A DNA stretch of 64,000 bases from Clostridium algifaecis (GCF_017874415.1 NZ_JAGGLM010000004.1:103816-167815), one strand, 5' to 3'; counted from the stretch's first letter, positions 1 through 11,275 are shown. The notes: generated from the sequence alone by a model not told the origin. Made by a program: numbers and translations.

Positions 1-68
1 TAAATGAAAACGGGTATATAGTTCCTGGACTCGGCGATGCTGGAGATAGACTTTATGGAACAAAATAA
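1..68 (+). CDS. upp: Uracil phosphoribosyltransferase, C-terminal end (5' partial)
   Basis: Only the last 21 codons are in the window, read in the frame beginning at base 3 and stopping at TAA 66-68. The encoded tail, ending PGLGDAGDRLYGTK, is the very conserved C-terminus of Upp, which makes UMP from uracil and PRPP in pyrimidine salvage. A hairpin terminator follows directly, so upp ends its own transcript. The neighbouring dCMP deaminase and UDP-GlcNAc epimerase genes fit the upp-mnaA-atp order of many Firmicutes. Confidence 0.93.
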   Translation, partial: NENGYIVPGLGDAGDRLYGTK

Positions 69-77
69 CTGCTTAGG

Positions 78-106
78 GACCTTTGATTAATTCAAAGGTC
101 TTTGTT
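78..106 (+). terminator. Rho-independent terminator after upp
   Basis: Perfect 9-bp stem, GACCTTTGA (78-86) with TCAAAGGTC (92-100), followed by a T-rich run. Confidence 0.85.
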
Positions 107-190
107 TTAATAATGAGTGTAGAATTCTTTAAAAAACTATCTTTATAGTTTATAATTAGTATTATATGTTTTACCGAGGAGATAATTTTT

Positions 191-604
191 ATGAGAAAAG
201 ATTGGGATAACTATTTTATGGATATTGCTTTTCAAGTATCGGAAAGAAGTACTTGTCCAAGACTTCATGTAGGAGCAGTTTTGGTTAAAAATAGAAGAAT
301 TAAAGGAACGGGATATAATGGAAGTCCGAAAGGGTTGGATCACTGCGACGATGTAGGATGTTTTATGAAAAACAATCATTGTATAAGAACAATTCATGCA
401 GAGGTTAATTGTCTTTTAGAGGTATCCCCCGATGATAGAGAAGGTGCTACATTATATGTTACTCATATGCCATGCCCGGAATGTCAAAAACTTATAATTA
501 CCTGTGGTATAGAAAGAGTAGTATTTTGTGAGGATTATTCTCCTGAAGTCAATTGGTTTGAGCATGCACCAAAAATTAAATTAGAGAAGATAGCACGAAA
601 ATAA
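191..604 (+). CDS. comEB: dCMP deaminase family protein (ComEB-like)
   Basis: 137 residues, the usual size for a single-domain deoxycytidylate deaminase, which converts dCMP to dUMP for dTMP synthesis. The zinc site is complete: HAE gives the His ligand and catalytic Glu, and PCPEC gives the two Cys ligands. The fold begins with the family's typical N-terminal helix (WDNYFMDIA). It starts at ATG with GAGGAG nine bases upstream. It sits after the upp terminator and 28 bp before the TagO/WecA-type gene. The name comEB comes from the Bacillus late-competence locus; no comE genes are near here, so a nucleotide-metabolism role is the safer reading. Confidence 0.9.
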   Translation: MRKDWDNYFMDIAFQVSERSTCPRLHVGAVLVKNRRIKGTGYNGSPKGLDHCDDVGCFMKNNHCIRTIHAEVNCLLEVSPDDREGATLYVTHMPCPECQKLIITCGIERVVFCEDYSPEVNWFEHAPKIKLEKIARK

Positions 605-632
605 CGCAACATATGATAAGGAAGGTTAATTC

Positions 633-1661
633 ATGAACAATATATATATGCTTGCAGTAATTTCAATAGTGATTTCAGCTATACTTACACCGCTTGTTAA
701 AAAACTTGCAGTGAAATTGAAGGTTATAGATATACCGAAGGATAGTAGAAGAGTACATAATAAGCCAATCCCGCTTCTGGGCGGCTTAGGGATATATATT
801 TCATTTTTGATAACACTTATATTGAATAAAGGACCACTTACAAGCTCTGAAAAGGGATTAATATTAGGCTCTACTATAATAGTAATTGGTGGCGTTATAG
901 ACGATAAATACGATATAAAACCCTGGTGCAAATTATTATTTCAAATATCGGCAACATTGGTTCTAATATATTTTGGAATAAAAATAACTATTATAACAAA
1001 TCCACTTAATCCAATTTATGAATTTATAAATATAGGTATGTTATCTATACCATTTACCATAATTTGGGTAGTGGGAATAACAAATGCTATGAACTTGATT
1101 GATGGATTAGATGGTTTAGCAGCTGGAATAGCACTTATATCATCTATTACAATTTTTATAATAGCACTTTTAAATGGAAGAAATGAAGCTGCTATGCTTA
1201 TACTTATATTTTCAGGCGCAATAATTGGATTTTTACCATACAATTTTAATCCTGCAACTATATTTATGGGTGATACAGGTTCACAACTTTTAGGATTTAT
1301 GCTTTCAGCTATATCAATAGAAGGTGCGATAAAAGCAGCAGCAGCTTTTTCAATTGCTGTTCCTATACTTGCACTTGGAATACCAATATATGATATGTTA
1401 TTCGCTGTGATAAGAAGAAAAATAAATGGCAAACCTATTATGCAAGCAGATAGAGGGCATCTTCACCACAGACTTCTTGACATGGGACTTAATCAAAAAC
1501 AGGCAGTTATTACAATGTATATTATAAGTGCAATACTTGGAAGTCTTTCTATAATAGCAATGGAGGTAAATCCACAAAAATCTTATTTTGTTCTTGCAGC
1601 AGTTATGGTGGTACTCGTCATAATAGCATGGAAGGCTGGATTTTTTAAACATAAAGAATAA
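633..1661 (+). CDS. tagO: Undecaprenyl-phosphate GlcNAc-1-phosphate transferase (TagO/WecA family)
   Basis: 342 residues, an integral membrane enzyme of the MraY/WecA superfamily with about ten or eleven hydrophobic segments. It would transfer a sugar-1-phosphate from a UDP-sugar to undecaprenyl phosphate at the inner face of the membrane. Visible signatures are the paired Asp in GGVIDDKYD, the NLIDGLDGLAAG loop and FMGDTGSQ, all involved in Mg and nucleotide binding. It lacks the features that mark MraY itself and is followed 42 bp later by UDP-GlcNAc 2-epimerase, so it most likely starts wall teichoic acid or another secondary polymer. Whether the acceptor product is GlcNAc- or another HexNAc-lipid cannot be told from sequence. 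Confidence 0.88.
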   Translation: MNNIYMLAVISIVISAILTPLVKKLAVKLKVIDIPKDSRRVHNKPIPLLGGLGIYISFLITLILNKGPLTSSEKGLILGSTIIVIGGVIDDKYDIKPWCKLLFQISATLVLIYFGIKITIITNPLNPIYEFINIGMLSIPFTIIWVVGITNAMNLIDGLDGLAAGIALISSITIFIIALLNGRNEAAMLILIFSGAIIGFLPYNFNPATIFMGDTGSQLLGFMLSAISIEGAIKAAAAFSIAVPILALGIPIYDMLFAVIRRKINGKPIMQADRGHLHHRLLDMGLNQKQAVITMYIISAILGSLSIIAMEVNPQKSYFVLAAVMVVLVIIAWKAGFFKHKE

Positions 1662-1703
1662 ATGATTTATTATAAATGAATCCATAAAAATGGAGGTATA
1701 TAT

Positions 1704-2864
1704 ATGGCTAAATTAAAAATTATTACTATATTTGGTACTAGACCTGAAGCAATAAAGATGGCACCACTTATAAAAGAACTGGAAAGGAGAGAAGTTATAG
1801 ATAACAAGGTTTGTGTTACGGCTCAGCACAGACAGATGCTTGATCAAGTTTTAAACTTGTTTAATATAAAACCTGATTTTGATTTAAACATAATGAAAAA
1901 TAAACAAAGTTTAACAGGCATAACAAATAAAGTGCTTGAAGGACTTGATGAAATATTTGAAACTGAAAGACCTGATTTAGTACTTGTTCATGGAGATACA
2001 ACAACTACTTTTGCAGGGGCACTTGCTGCCTTTTATAAAAAGATAAAAGTAGGACATGTAGAAGCTGGTCTTAGAACTTATAACAAGTATTTTCCTTTCC
2101 CTGAAGAAATGAATAGAAAGCTTACAGGAACTATAGCGGATTTGCAGTTTGCACCTACTCCAGGAGCAAGGGATAATTTGCTTAAAGAAGGAGTAAATAA
2201 AGATCAAATATTTGTGACTGGAAATACTGTTATTGATGCTATGGGATTTACAGTAACAAACGGTTATGAATTTAACAATAATGAATTGAATAATATAGAT
2301 TATGAAAATAATAAAGTTATAATGGTAACAGCACATAGAAGAGAAAATTGGGGAAAGGGAATAGAAAATATTTGCATGGCCCTAAAAGAAATAGTACAAA
2401 AAAATGATGATGTAGAATTAATATATTTGGTTCACTTGAACCCTATTGTAAAAGATGTAGTATATAAAATACTTGGAGGTGTAGAAAGAGTGCATCTTCT
2501 TCCACCGCTTGATACGGATGAAACACATAACCTAATGAACAAATGTTATATGGTAATGACAGATTCTGGTGGATTGCAGGAGGAAGCCCCTCACCTTGGA
2601 AAACCGGTACTTGTTTTAAGAGATGTTACGGAAAGACCTGAAGCAGTAGAAGCTGGTACGGTAAAACTTGTTGGAACTTCCAGAAGTGTAATAGTTGAAA
2701 ATGGAAATGAGCTTATACGAAATAATAAAGAGTATGAAAAAATGAGCAAAGCTATAAATCCTTATGGCGATGGAAAAGCTTCTGTTAGAATTGCTGATGC
2801 TATACTTGAATATTTCAATCTACAAAAGGGAAAATATAGGGAATTTAATTATTTACATAAATAA
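1704..2864 (+). CDS. wecB: UDP-N-acetylglucosamine 2-epimerase (non-hydrolysing)
   Basis: 386 residues, the expected length for WecB/MnaA. It interconverts UDP-GlcNAc and UDP-ManNAc in the cytoplasm, giving the ManNAc donor for teichoic acid linkage units or related polymers. Motifs visible are the N-terminal FGTRPEAIKMAPL, HGDTTTTFAGAL, HVEAGLRT, TAHRREN and TDSGGLQEEAP, which line the UDP and sugar site. The ATG has GGAGG seven bases upstream. It lies directly after the TagO/WecA-type gene and is probably co-transcribed with it. mnaA is an equivalent name. Confidence 0.95.
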   Translation: MAKLKIITIFGTRPEAIKMAPLIKELERREVIDNKVCVTAQHRQMLDQVLNLFNIKPDFDLNIMKNKQSLTGITNKVLEGLDEIFETERPDLVLVHGDTTTTFAGALAAFYKKIKVGHVEAGLRTYNKYFPFPEEMNRKLTGTIADLQFAPTPGARDNLLKEGVNKDQIFVTGNTVIDAMGFTVTNGYEFNNNELNNIDYENNKVIMVTAHRRENWGKGIENICMALKEIVQKNDDVELIYLVHLNPIVKDVVYKILGGVERVHLLPPLDTDETHNLMNKCYMVMTDSGGLQEEAPHLGKPVLVLRDVTERPEAVEAGTVKLVGTSRSVIVENGNELIRNNKEYEKMSKAINPYGDGKASVRIADAILEYFNLQKGKYREFNYLHK

Positions 2865-2925
2865 TATGGATTATATTATTGAAAATAGAATTAAAATGGT
2901 ATATAATAAAACCAGAGTAAGAAAA

Positions 2926-2957
2926 GATAGTTAGAAAAATAAGTTTTCTAACTATTC
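2926..2957 (+). terminator. Hairpin, probable terminator of the tagO-wecB unit
   Basis: Strong inverted repeat: GATAGTTAGAAAA (2926-2938) with TTTTCTAACTATTC (2944-2957). The T tract only follows about 20 bases later, so termination is likely but not textbook. Confidence 0.5.
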
Positions 2958-2969
2958 TATTGCAAAACT

Positions 2970-2987
2970 TTGTGTTTTTTTTAACAA
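2970..2987 (+). promoter_or_regulatory. Rex-type operator upstream of thl
   Basis: The 18-mer TTGTGTTTTTTTTAACAA fits the Rex consensus TTGTTAANNNNTTAACAA at all fixed positions except three in the left half. It lies six bases upstream of the -35 box of the thl promoter. Rex is the NADH/NAD-sensing repressor, and thl is an established Rex target in Clostridium acetobutylicum. The site is seen in the sequence; the control is inferred. Confidence 0.6.
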
Positions 2988-2992
2988 AAACA

Positions 2993-3021
2993 TTGATAAT
3001 TTTTTAATTAACTAGTATAAT
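2993..3021 (+). promoter_or_regulatory. Sigma-A promoter of thl
   Basis: TTGATA (2993-2998) and TATAAT (3016-3021) are separated by exactly 17 bases. The start would be near 3028, giving a leader of about 80 bases before thl. Confidence 0.8.
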
Positions 3022-3106
3022 TAAGATATTGAAAGAAGAGTTTGTAATTAAATTAAATTTTTAAATTTAAAATAAAAATATATAAAAAAGTTTAGGAGGA
3101 AGAACA

Positions 3107-4288
3107 ATGAAAGAAATAGTTATTGCAAGTGCAGCTAGAACAGCAATAGGAAAATTTGGTGGAAGCTTAAAGAACGTACCAGCAGTTGAATTAGGTGCTA
3201 TAGTTATAAAAGAGGCAATAAAAAGAGCTAATATTAAACCAGAAGCTGTAGACGAAGTTATAATGGGAAATGTACTTCAAGCAGGACTTGGACAAAACCC
3301 AGCAAGACAGGCATTAATAAAATCAGGAATCCCAAATACAGTTCCAGCTTTTACATTGAACAAGGTTTGTGGTTCAGGACTTAGAGCAGTAAGTTTAGCA
3401 GCTCAGCTTATAAAAGCTGGCGATGATGATATCGTTATAGCTGGTGGAATGGAAAATATGTCCGCTGCTCCATATGTAATTCCAGGTGCAAGATGGGGAC
3501 AAAGAATGTTTGATGGCAAAATAGTAGATGCAATGGTAAATGATGGATTGTGGGATGCTTTCTATCACTATCATATGGGAATGACAGCTGAAAATGTAGC
3601 TGAAAAATGGGGAATAACAAGAGAAATGCAGGATGAATTCTCAGCATCATCACAACAAAAGGCACAAGCAGCTATAGAGAGTGGAAGATTTAAGGACGAA
3701 ATAGTTCCAGTAGTTATAAAGGATAGAAAAAAGGGAGAAATAGTATTTGATACTGATGAATTCCCTAGATTTGGTACAACAGCTCAAACATTATCAAAAT
3801 TAAAGCCAGCATTTAAGAAAGATGGCGGAACAGTTACAGCAGGTAACGCTTCAGGTATAAATGATGCAGCAGCAGCATTTGTTGTAATGAGTGCTGATAA
3901 AGCTAAAGAACTTGGAATAAAACCACTTGCAAAAATAGTTTCTTATGGTTCAAAGGGATTAGATCCTCAGATAATGGGATATGGACCATTCTATGCTACA
4001 AAATTAGCACTTGAAAAAGCTAATTTAACTGTAGATGATTTAGATTTAATAGAAGCAAATGAAGCATTTGCAGCTCAGAGCTTAGCAGTTGCTAAAGACT
4101 TGAAATTTGATATGAGCAAAGTAAATGTAAATGGTGGAGCAGTTGCTCTTGGACATCCAATTGGAGCTTCAGGCGCAAGAATACTTACAACATTACTTTA
4201 TGAAATGAAAAAGAGAGATTCAAAACGTGGTCTAGCTACATTATGTATAGGCGGCGGAATGGGAACTGCAATAATAGTTGAAAGATAG
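3107..4288 (+). CDS. thl: Acetyl-CoA acetyltransferase (thiolase)
   Basis: 393 residues, matching biosynthetic thiolase II. It condenses two acetyl-CoA to acetoacetyl-CoA, the first step towards butyryl-CoA in clostridial fermentation. The acylated nucleophile is Cys88 in [11 protein letters not shown], His350 lies in [11 protein letters not shown], and the second catalytic Cys380 in LCIGGGMG. The ATG is preceded by AGGAGG. The gene stands alone: promoter and Rex-like operator upstream, strong terminator downstream. The crt-bcd-etf-hbd genes are not in the window, which is the usual arrangement for thl in Clostridium. High expression is suggested by the near-consensus promoter and clean ribosome binding site. 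Confidence 0.97.
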   Translation: MKEIVIASAARTAIGKFGGSLKNVPAVELGAIVIKEAIKRANIKPEAVDEVIMGNVLQAGLGQNPARQALIKSGIPNTVPAFTLNKVCGSGLRAVSLAAQLIKAGDDDIVIAGGMENMSAAPYVIPGARWGQRMFDGKIVDAMVNDGLWDAFYHYHMGMTAENVAEKWGITREMQDEFSASSQQKAQAAIESGRFKDEIVPVVIKDRKKGEIVFDTDEFPRFGTTAQTLSKLKPAFKKDGGTVTAGNASGINDAAAAFVVMSADKAKELGIKPLAKIVSYGSKGLDPQIMGYGPFYATKLALEKANLTVDDLDLIEANEAFAAQSLAVAKDLKFDMSKVNVNGGAVALGHPIGASGARILTTLLYEMKKRDSKRGLATLCIGGGMGTAIIVER

Positions 4289-4313
4289 AATAAATTAGAA
4301 TATGTTAGATATG

Positions 4314-4352
4314 AGTAAAGCAGATATTGTATAAATATCTGCTTTACTTTTT
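4314..4352 (+). terminator. Rho-independent terminator of thl
   Basis: Perfect 15-bp stem, AGTAAAGCAGATATT (4314-4328) with AATATCTGCTTTACT (4334-4348), then TTTTT. Confidence 0.95.
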
Positions 4353-4377
4353 ATAGCTATTTTAGTTGAGTTTATAA

Positions 4378-4403
4378 TTGACAATTTAATGAGTAATTAT
4401 AAT
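4378..4403 (+). promoter_or_regulatory. Possible promoter of the atp operon
   Basis: Consensus TTGACA (4378-4383) and TATAAT (4398-4403) are both present but only 14 bases apart, shorter than normal. It is the best candidate between the thl terminator and atpI, not a firm call. Confidence 0.35.
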
Positions 4404-4490
4404 GTAATATAAAGAAAACTGACTAAAACTAAAAAAAGATAAGTAATTAAAGTAAAAATAAACCTTTTAGATTATGACTTAAAGGTATAT

Positions 4491-4529
4491 AATTGTTAGT
4501 AATCAATAATTGTTAGTAATCAATAATTG
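4491..4529 (+). repeat. Tandem 17-bp repeat before atpI
   Basis: AATTGTTAGTAATCAAT occurs twice head to tail (4491-4507, 4508-4524) and the first five bases recur a third time. The copies are identical and end just before the atpI ribosome binding site (GGAGG at 4532-4536). Confidence 0.9.
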
Positions 4530-4542
4530 GCGGAGGAACTTA

Positions 4543-4905
4543 ATGAACAGAGATATTGTGTATATGATGAAAAAGGTATCAATAATTAATTTGTTCTTTG
4601 GAATTATTTTGGGAATTATAGTGCAAATTTTATTTAAAAACTATGGATTGTTTATCATGTTGGGAATGATTATAGCTGTACTTAATTTTTTTATAAATGG
4701 TACATTAGGTGGATTAGCATTTGAAAAATTTAAAAATTCATCTGCATCATTATACATGATAAGTTTTATTTTAAGAATTGTAATTGCAGCGGGAATAGGT
4801 TATTATATTTTTAAATGCAATAAATATTATACTATAGCATACTTATTTGGATATACTTCTCATTTAATGGGAATATATATATATTCAGTTATTAAAAACA
4901 AATAA
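4543..4905 (+). CDS. atpI: ATP synthase subunit I (AtpI-like)
   Basis: 120 residues with four hydrophobic segments, as expected of AtpI, the assembly helper for the c-ring of F-type ATP synthase. The family is weakly conserved and the call rests on size, membrane topology and position as first gene of the atp operon. An in-frame TTG lies 33 bases upstream inside the tandem repeat, but the ATG at 4543 has GGCGGAGGAA at the right distance and is chosen as start. atpB follows after 28 bp. Confidence 0.82.
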   Translation: MNRDIVYMMKKVSIINLFFGIILGIIVQILFKNYGLFIMLGMIIAVLNFFINGTLGGLAFEKFKNSSASLYMISFILRIVIAAGIGYYIFKCNKYYTIAYLFGYTSHLMGIYIYSVIKNK

Positions 4906-4933
4906 CATCAATTTTAAGAAGGGATGTGATGGA

Positions 4934-5617
4934 GTGGAAAGCTTTTCACCATTGTTTTTGATACATTTTGGGGCTTTAAAGATACCAATAACCTCTAGTG
5001 TTCTTGTACAATGGGCAATTATTGTAATACTGGCTATTTTGGCAAAAATTTTTACACGCAATATGGAAAAAGTACCGAATAAAAAACAAAGTGTTGTTGA
5101 AATGATTTTTGAAGGAATAAAAAATCTAGTTGAAGACAACATGGGAAAAGAGTACAGTTCATTTGTACCGTATGTAGGAACTCTTGCAATATACATTATA
5201 GTAATGAATATTGCTCCACTAATTATAGGAGTAAGAGCCCCAACAGAAGATTTGAGTGTAGCAGTGGGGTTAGCACTTATAACCTTTGTATTAGTTCAAT
5301 TTAATGCAATTAAAAAAATTGGGCTGGGGCATTATTTTATAGCTTATGCTCATCCAGCAGTTCCATTATTACCACTTAATGTTGTGGAAAGAATAGTTCT
5401 GCCAGTTTCATTAAGCTTGCGACTGTTTGGTAATATGACAGCAGGAGCAGTAATTATTGGAATGGTATATAAAGGATTGGGTCATATAGCTTGGTTTTCA
5501 CAATTATTAATACCAATTCCTTTTCATGCTTTTTTTGACTTATTTGATGGATCAATACAAATGATAGTATTTGTTATGCTTACTATGATGAATATAAAAG
5601 TTATAGCAGAAGAGTAA
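4934..5617 (+). CDS. atpB: ATP synthase F0 subunit a
   Basis: 227 residues with about five or six membrane helices. Subunit a forms the two ion half-channels against the c-ring. The essential arginine is in LSLRLFGNMTAG, and the C-terminal helix carries IQMIVFVMLTMMNIK. The start is GTG, with AAGAAGGGA about ten bases upstream. It is followed by atpE after 48 bp, in the canonical order. Confidence 0.96.
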   Translation: MESFSPLFLIHFGALKIPITSSVLVQWAIIVILAILAKIFTRNMEKVPNKKQSVVEMIFEGIKNLVEDNMGKEYSSFVPYVGTLAIYIIVMNIAPLIIGVRAPTEDLSVAVGLALITFVLVQFNAIKKIGLGHYFIAYAHPAVPLLPLNVVERIVLPVSLSLRLFGNMTAGAVIIGMVYKGLGHIAWFSQLLIPIPFHAFFDLFDGSIQMIVFVMLTMMNIKVIAEE

Positions 5618-5632
5618 AGCAATTAAAATTAA

Positions 5633-5911
<279 letters not shown>

Positions 5912-5956
5912 TATATAGTTGCCTCACCAGTTTACATATATATTTAGAGGGGAGGA

Positions 5957-6448
5957 TTGAAGTTTGTTATGCAAATTGATTGGTCTACAGTTATTATAAC
6001 AATTGTAAACTTTGTTGTATTATATTTTATTTTGAAACATTTTTTCTTTAAACCTGTGAACAATACTATTGTGAAAAGGCAGGATGAAATTAATTTAAAA
6101 ATAAAAGATGCCGATGAAAATGAAAAAAAATCAAAACAAATGTTGTCTCAACATCAAGAGCTACTTAAAAATTCAAAACAAGAAGGTAAATCTATAGTTG
6201 AGGAATATAAAAATAAAGCTGAAAAAGTTTCTGAAGATGTAATAAAAGATGCCAAGAATGAGGCACAGTTGATTCTAGATAGAGCTAAAATTGAGGCTAA
6301 TAGAGAAAAAGAAAAAGCTCAAGCTGATATAAAAAACCAGGTGGTTGATCTCGCTTTATTGGTATCATCAAAAGCGCTGGATGGCTCTATTGATGAAAAA
6401 CAGCACAGAAAACTTATTGATGACTTTATAGCTAAGGTAGGTATCTAA
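5957..6448 (+). CDS. atpF: ATP synthase F0 subunit b
   Basis: About 160 residues: one N-terminal membrane helix (roughly 10-30) followed by a long charged helix rich in Lys, Glu and Ala. This is the peripheral stalk that links subunit a to delta and F1. The start is uncertain. The frame opens at TTG 5957, but AGGGGAGG ends only one base before it; the in-frame ATG at 5969 (MQIDWS) has a 13-base spacing and is the better candidate, giving 159 residues. atpH follows after 2 bp. Confidence 0.92.
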   Translation: MKFVMQIDWSTVIITIVNFVVLYFILKHFFFKPVNNTIVKRQDEINLKIKDADENEKKSKQMLSQHQELLKNSKQEGKSIVEEYKNKAEKVSEDVIKDAKNEAQLILDRAKIEANREKEKAQADIKNQVVDLALLVSSKALDGSIDEKQHRKLIDDFIAKVGI

Positions 6449-6450
6449 CT

Positions 6451-6990
6451 ATGCATGAATATTTAGATAGGAGATACGCTCTTGCACTTTACGAAGTTGC
6501 AGAAGAAAAAGGAAAAGTAGAAGAATACTTAGAACAATTAAGGCAAGTTGTATCTATTATAAAAAATAGTGATAAGTTTATAGAAATTATAGAACATCCC
6601 GAAGTAAGTACATCTGTAAAAAAGAAAATGTTTACTGAAATTTTTAAGGATAAAGTTGACGGTGATATACTTTCATTTTTATTGGTTCTCATAGAAAAGG
6701 GAAGAATTGATGAAATTGAAGGAAAGCTTAGAGAGATGGAAAATATATATCTGGATAGGCATAATACTGCTATTGCAAAAGTAAAGACTGTTATATCTTT
6801 AAATGATGATGAAAAGAAAGCTTTAACTGATAAATTGGAAAAGAAGTTTAATAAAAAAGTTTTGCTTCAGGAAGAATTAGATTCTAGTATAATAGGTGGA
6901 GTCTATATTCAGGTAGACAATGAAATAATTGATGGTACCATAAAGTCAAAACTTTCTGAAATGAAAAAAATAATGCTTAAGGGAGAATAG
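6451..6990 (+). CDS. atpH: ATP synthase F1 subunit delta
   Basis: 179 residues, normal for the delta (OSCP-like) subunit that caps the alpha3beta3 head and binds subunit b. The N-terminal helical domain starts [16 protein letters not shown] and the C-terminal part contains the family signature [25 protein letters not shown] region. Spacing to atpF is 2 bp and to atpA 10 bp, indicating translational coupling within the operon. Confidence 0.95.
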   Translation: MHEYLDRRYALALYEVAEEKGKVEEYLEQLRQVVSIIKNSDKFIEIIEHPEVSTSVKKKMFTEIFKDKVDGDILSFLLVLIEKGRIDEIEGKLREMENIYLDRHNTAIAKVKTVISLNDDEKKALTDKLEKKFNKKVLLQEELDSSIIGGVYIQVDNEIIDGTIKSKLSEMKKIMLKGE

Positions 6991-7000
6991 AGGTGAGCCT

Positions 7001-8515
7001 ATGAATATAAAGCCTGAAGAGATAACTTCAATTATAAAAGATGAAATACAGAAGTATGAGAAAAAAATAGAAACAGTTGATTCAGGTACAATAATTCAAA
7101 TCGGTGATGGTATTGCCAGAGTTTATGGCCTTAATCAGTGTATGGCAGGAGAACTTTTAGAATTTCCAAATGATATTTATGGAATGGCTTTAAATCTTGA
7201 ACAAGATAATGTAGGATGTGTTCTTTTAGGTTCTGAAGAGGGAATAAAAGAAGGAGATTCAGTTAAAAGAACAGGAAAGGTTATGGAAGTACCTGTAGGA
7301 GAAGAACTTATGGGTAGAGTTGTAAATTCACTTGGTCAGGCTATTGATGGAAAAGGCCCTATTAAGACACATGAAACCAGGCCTGTAGAACTTATAGCTC
7401 CAGGAGTTATAACAAGACAATCAGTTAAGGAACCACTCCAAACAGGACTAAAAGCTATAGATTCAATGATACCAATAGGAAAAGGGCAAAGAGAACTTAT
7501 AATAGGAGACAGACAAACAGGAAAAACTGCTATTGCGATGGATACAATAATAAATCAAAAAGGAAAAGATGTAATATGTATTTATGTAGCAATAGGACAG
7601 AAACAGTCAACTGTAGCACATATAGTAAATGACCTGACTGAAATGGGTGCTATGGATTATACAATAGTTGTATCAGCATCAGCGTCAGATTCAGCACCAC
7701 TTCAATATATTTCTCCTTATGCAGGGTGTTCTATGGGTGAATATTTTATGCATAAAGGAAAGGATGTTCTTATAGTATATGATGATTTGTCCAAACATGC
7801 AGTTGCATATAGAGAGATGTCATTATTACTTCGTAGACCACCAGGAAGAGAAGCATACCCTGGAGATGTATTCTATTTACATTCAAGATTACTTGAAAGA
7901 GCTGCAAAGCTTTCAGATAAATTAGGTGGAGGATCACTTACAGCTCTGCCGATAATAGAAACTATGGCAGGAGATGTTACTGCATATATACCAACAAATG
8001 TTATTTCTATAACTGATGGCCAGATATTCCTTGAGACAGAGCTTTTTTATGCTGGACAGAGACCGGCTATAAATGCAGGTATATCAGTATCAAGGGTTGG
8101 TGGTAATGCACAAATTAAAGCCATGAAACAGGTAGCAGGTACCTTGAGATTGGATCTGGCACAGTATAGGGAACTTGCATCATTTGCCCAATTTGGATCG
8201 GATCTTGACAAGGAATCTATGAGGAGACTTGAAAAAGGTAAGAGGTTAACGGAGATATTAAAACAACCTCAATATAGACCAATGCCTGTAGAAAATCAGG
8301 TAATGATATTATTTGCAGCTGGTAGAAATCATCTTATGGATGTACCGGTTGAAAAAATTGTAGAATTCGAAAATGAATTCATGGATTATATGGGTACACA
8401 TCATAATGAGATAGGACAAGAAATCAGAGAAAAGAAGATTATATCTGATGAATTAAGTGATAAACTTGGTAATGCTATAGAAGAATTTAAAAAAATATTT
8501 TTAGCAGAGGCTTAA
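7001..8515 (+). CDS. atpA: ATP synthase F1 subunit alpha
   Basis: 504 residues, standard length. It has the N-terminal beta barrel, the nucleotide-binding domain with P-loop GDRQTGKT (169-176), and the C-terminal helical domain. The alpha-type signature [14 protein letters not shown] is present. Alpha binds ATP at non-catalytic sites of the F1 hexamer. ATG with GAGGTGA upstream; atpG follows 22 bp downstream. Confidence 0.98.
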   Translation: MNIKPEEITSIIKDEIQKYEKKIETVDSGTIIQIGDGIARVYGLNQCMAGELLEFPNDIYGMALNLEQDNVGCVLLGSEEGIKEGDSVKRTGKVMEVPVGEELMGRVVNSLGQAIDGKGPIKTHETRPVELIAPGVITRQSVKEPLQTGLKAIDSMIPIGKGQRELIIGDRQTGKTAIAMDTIINQKGKDVICIYVAIGQKQSTVAHIVNDLTEMGAMDYTIVVSASASDSAPLQYISPYAGCSMGEYFMHKGKDVLIVYDDLSKHAVAYREMSLLLRRPPGREAYPGDVFYLHSRLLERAAKLSDKLGGGSLTALPIIETMAGDVTAYIPTNVISITDGQIFLETELFYAGQRPAINAGISVSRVGGNAQIKAMKQVAGTLRLDLAQYRELASFAQFGSDLDKESMRRLEKGKRLTEILKQPQYRPMPVENQVMILFAAGRNHLMDVPVEKIVEFENEFMDYMGTHHNEIGQEIREKKIISDELSDKLGNAIEEFKKIFLAEA

Positions 8516-8537
8516 TTTCCTCTGCGGGAGGTGAAAT

Positions 8538-9389
8538 ATGGCAGGAGCAGGACTTGTTGCAATAAAAAGAAGGATAAAATCAATAACCAGTACTCAGAAA
8601 ATAACAAATGCCATGAAACTTATTGCCACCTCTAAACTTAGAAAAGTTAGAAAAAAACTTGAGGCAAATAATGAATACTGTAAGCTTTTCACATCTATTG
8701 TAAATGAGTTTGTCTTGGGTGCAGAGGAAAAAAATATTTATATAGATGGTAATAAAAGTAAAGCTAAACTTTATATTGCTTTAAATTCAGATACAGGATT
8801 GTGTGGAGGCTTTAACGCCAGCGTTGTAAATGAAGCCGATGCTGTTATGTCAAAGGATAAAGAAAATAATTCCTTGATAGTTGTAGGTCAAAAAGGAAGA
8901 ATGTATTTTAAAAGACTTAAATATAGTACTGAAGCAGAATATGTTGATATTCCAGATATACCTACAATGAAAGAAGTGGATACTATAGTGTATAAAGCTT
9001 TAGATCTTTATAGAAGTGGCAAAATTGGAGAAGTTAATATAGTTTATACTAAGTTTATTTCAACTGTAAGACAGAATGTAATTGTTGAAAAGTTGCTTCC
9101 ACTTAAAGGTGACAAAGCGGAAGAAAGAAATTTTATTGTAAAGTTTGAACCATCCATAGATGAAATGTTAGATGATGTAGTAAAACTTCACCTAAAACAG
9201 AAATTACTTAATTGTATGATAAATTCCAAAGTCAGTGAACAGGCTTCTAGAATGACGGCCATGGATGGTGCAACTAAAAATGCAAATGACCTATTGGATA
9301 AATTAAATCTTAAATATAATAGAGAAAGACAATCTGCTATAACGCAGGAAATAACTGAAATAGTTGGAGGAGCAGAAGCTCTTAAGTAA
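8538..9389 (+). CDS. atpG: ATP synthase F1 subunit gamma
   Basis: 283 residues. The two ends form the coiled-coil shaft: the N-terminal IKRRIKSITSTQKITNAMK and the C-terminal RQSAITQEITEIVGGAEAL signature. The middle is the Rossmann-like globular domain (GLCGGFNASV). Gamma couples c-ring rotation to catalysis. It starts with ATG after GGGAGGTG and lies 12 bp before atpD. Confidence 0.97.
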   Translation: MAGAGLVAIKRRIKSITSTQKITNAMKLIATSKLRKVRKKLEANNEYCKLFTSIVNEFVLGAEEKNIYIDGNKSKAKLYIALNSDTGLCGGFNASVVNEADAVMSKDKENNSLIVVGQKGRMYFKRLKYSTEAEYVDIPDIPTMKEVDTIVYKALDLYRSGKIGEVNIVYTKFISTVRQNVIVEKLLPLKGDKAEERNFIVKFEPSIDEMLDDVVKLHLKQKLLNCMINSKVSEQASRMTAMDGATKNANDLLDKLNLKYNRERQSAITQEITEIVGGAEALK

Positions 9390-10796
<1,407 letters not shown>

Positions 10797-10819
10797 TAAA
10801 TTACAAGAGGGAGATTAAT

Positions 10820-11218
10820 ATGTCAGAAGCTTTAAAATTGACTATCCTTACTCCTGAAAGAGATTTCTACAGGGGAGAAGTGGTAGAACTAATAACTGAA
10901 AGTATACAAGGTAGTATTGCTATTCTTCCAAATCATATGCCTTTAATAACTACCCTTCAACCTACTGCTACTGAGATTACACAGAAAGATGGTAAGAAGT
11001 TAAAAGCATTTACTTCTACTGGAATACTTGAAGTAAAAAATAATGAACTTAAAATTCTCTGTGATGCTTGTGAATGGCCTGAAGAAGTGGACTTAAAGAG
11101 GGCAGAAGCGGCCAGAAATAGGGCAGAGGAGAGATTACACGATAAGAAAAACGGAATAGATGTAAAAAGAGCTCAGATGTCATTAGCAAGGGCTCTGGCT
11201 AGAATTAATTTAAAATAA
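10820..11218 (+). CDS. atpC: ATP synthase F1 subunit epsilon
   Basis: 132 residues: an N-terminal beta sandwich (GSIAILPNHMPLITTLQP is the family signature) and a C-terminal pair of helices rich in Ala, Arg and Glu, which acts as an ATP-sensitive brake. It is the last gene of the operon and is followed by a terminator about 25 bp downstream. Confidence 0.96.
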   Translation: MSEALKLTILTPERDFYRGEVVELITESIQGSIAILPNHMPLITTLQPTATEITQKDGKKLKAFTSTGILEVKNNELKILCDACEWPEEVDLKRAEAARNRAEERLHDKKNGIDVKRAQMSLARALARINLK

Positions 11219-11244
11219 TAATTAAATATATGAATTATAAATGA

Positions 11245-11275
11245 GCATGGAGTTTTTACTCTGTGCCTATTTTTT
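11245..11275 (+). terminator. Terminator of the atp operon
   Basis: GCATGGAGT (11245-11253) pairs with ACTCTGTGC (11258-11266), with two G-T pairs, followed by a T run at 11270-11275. Confidence 0.75.
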
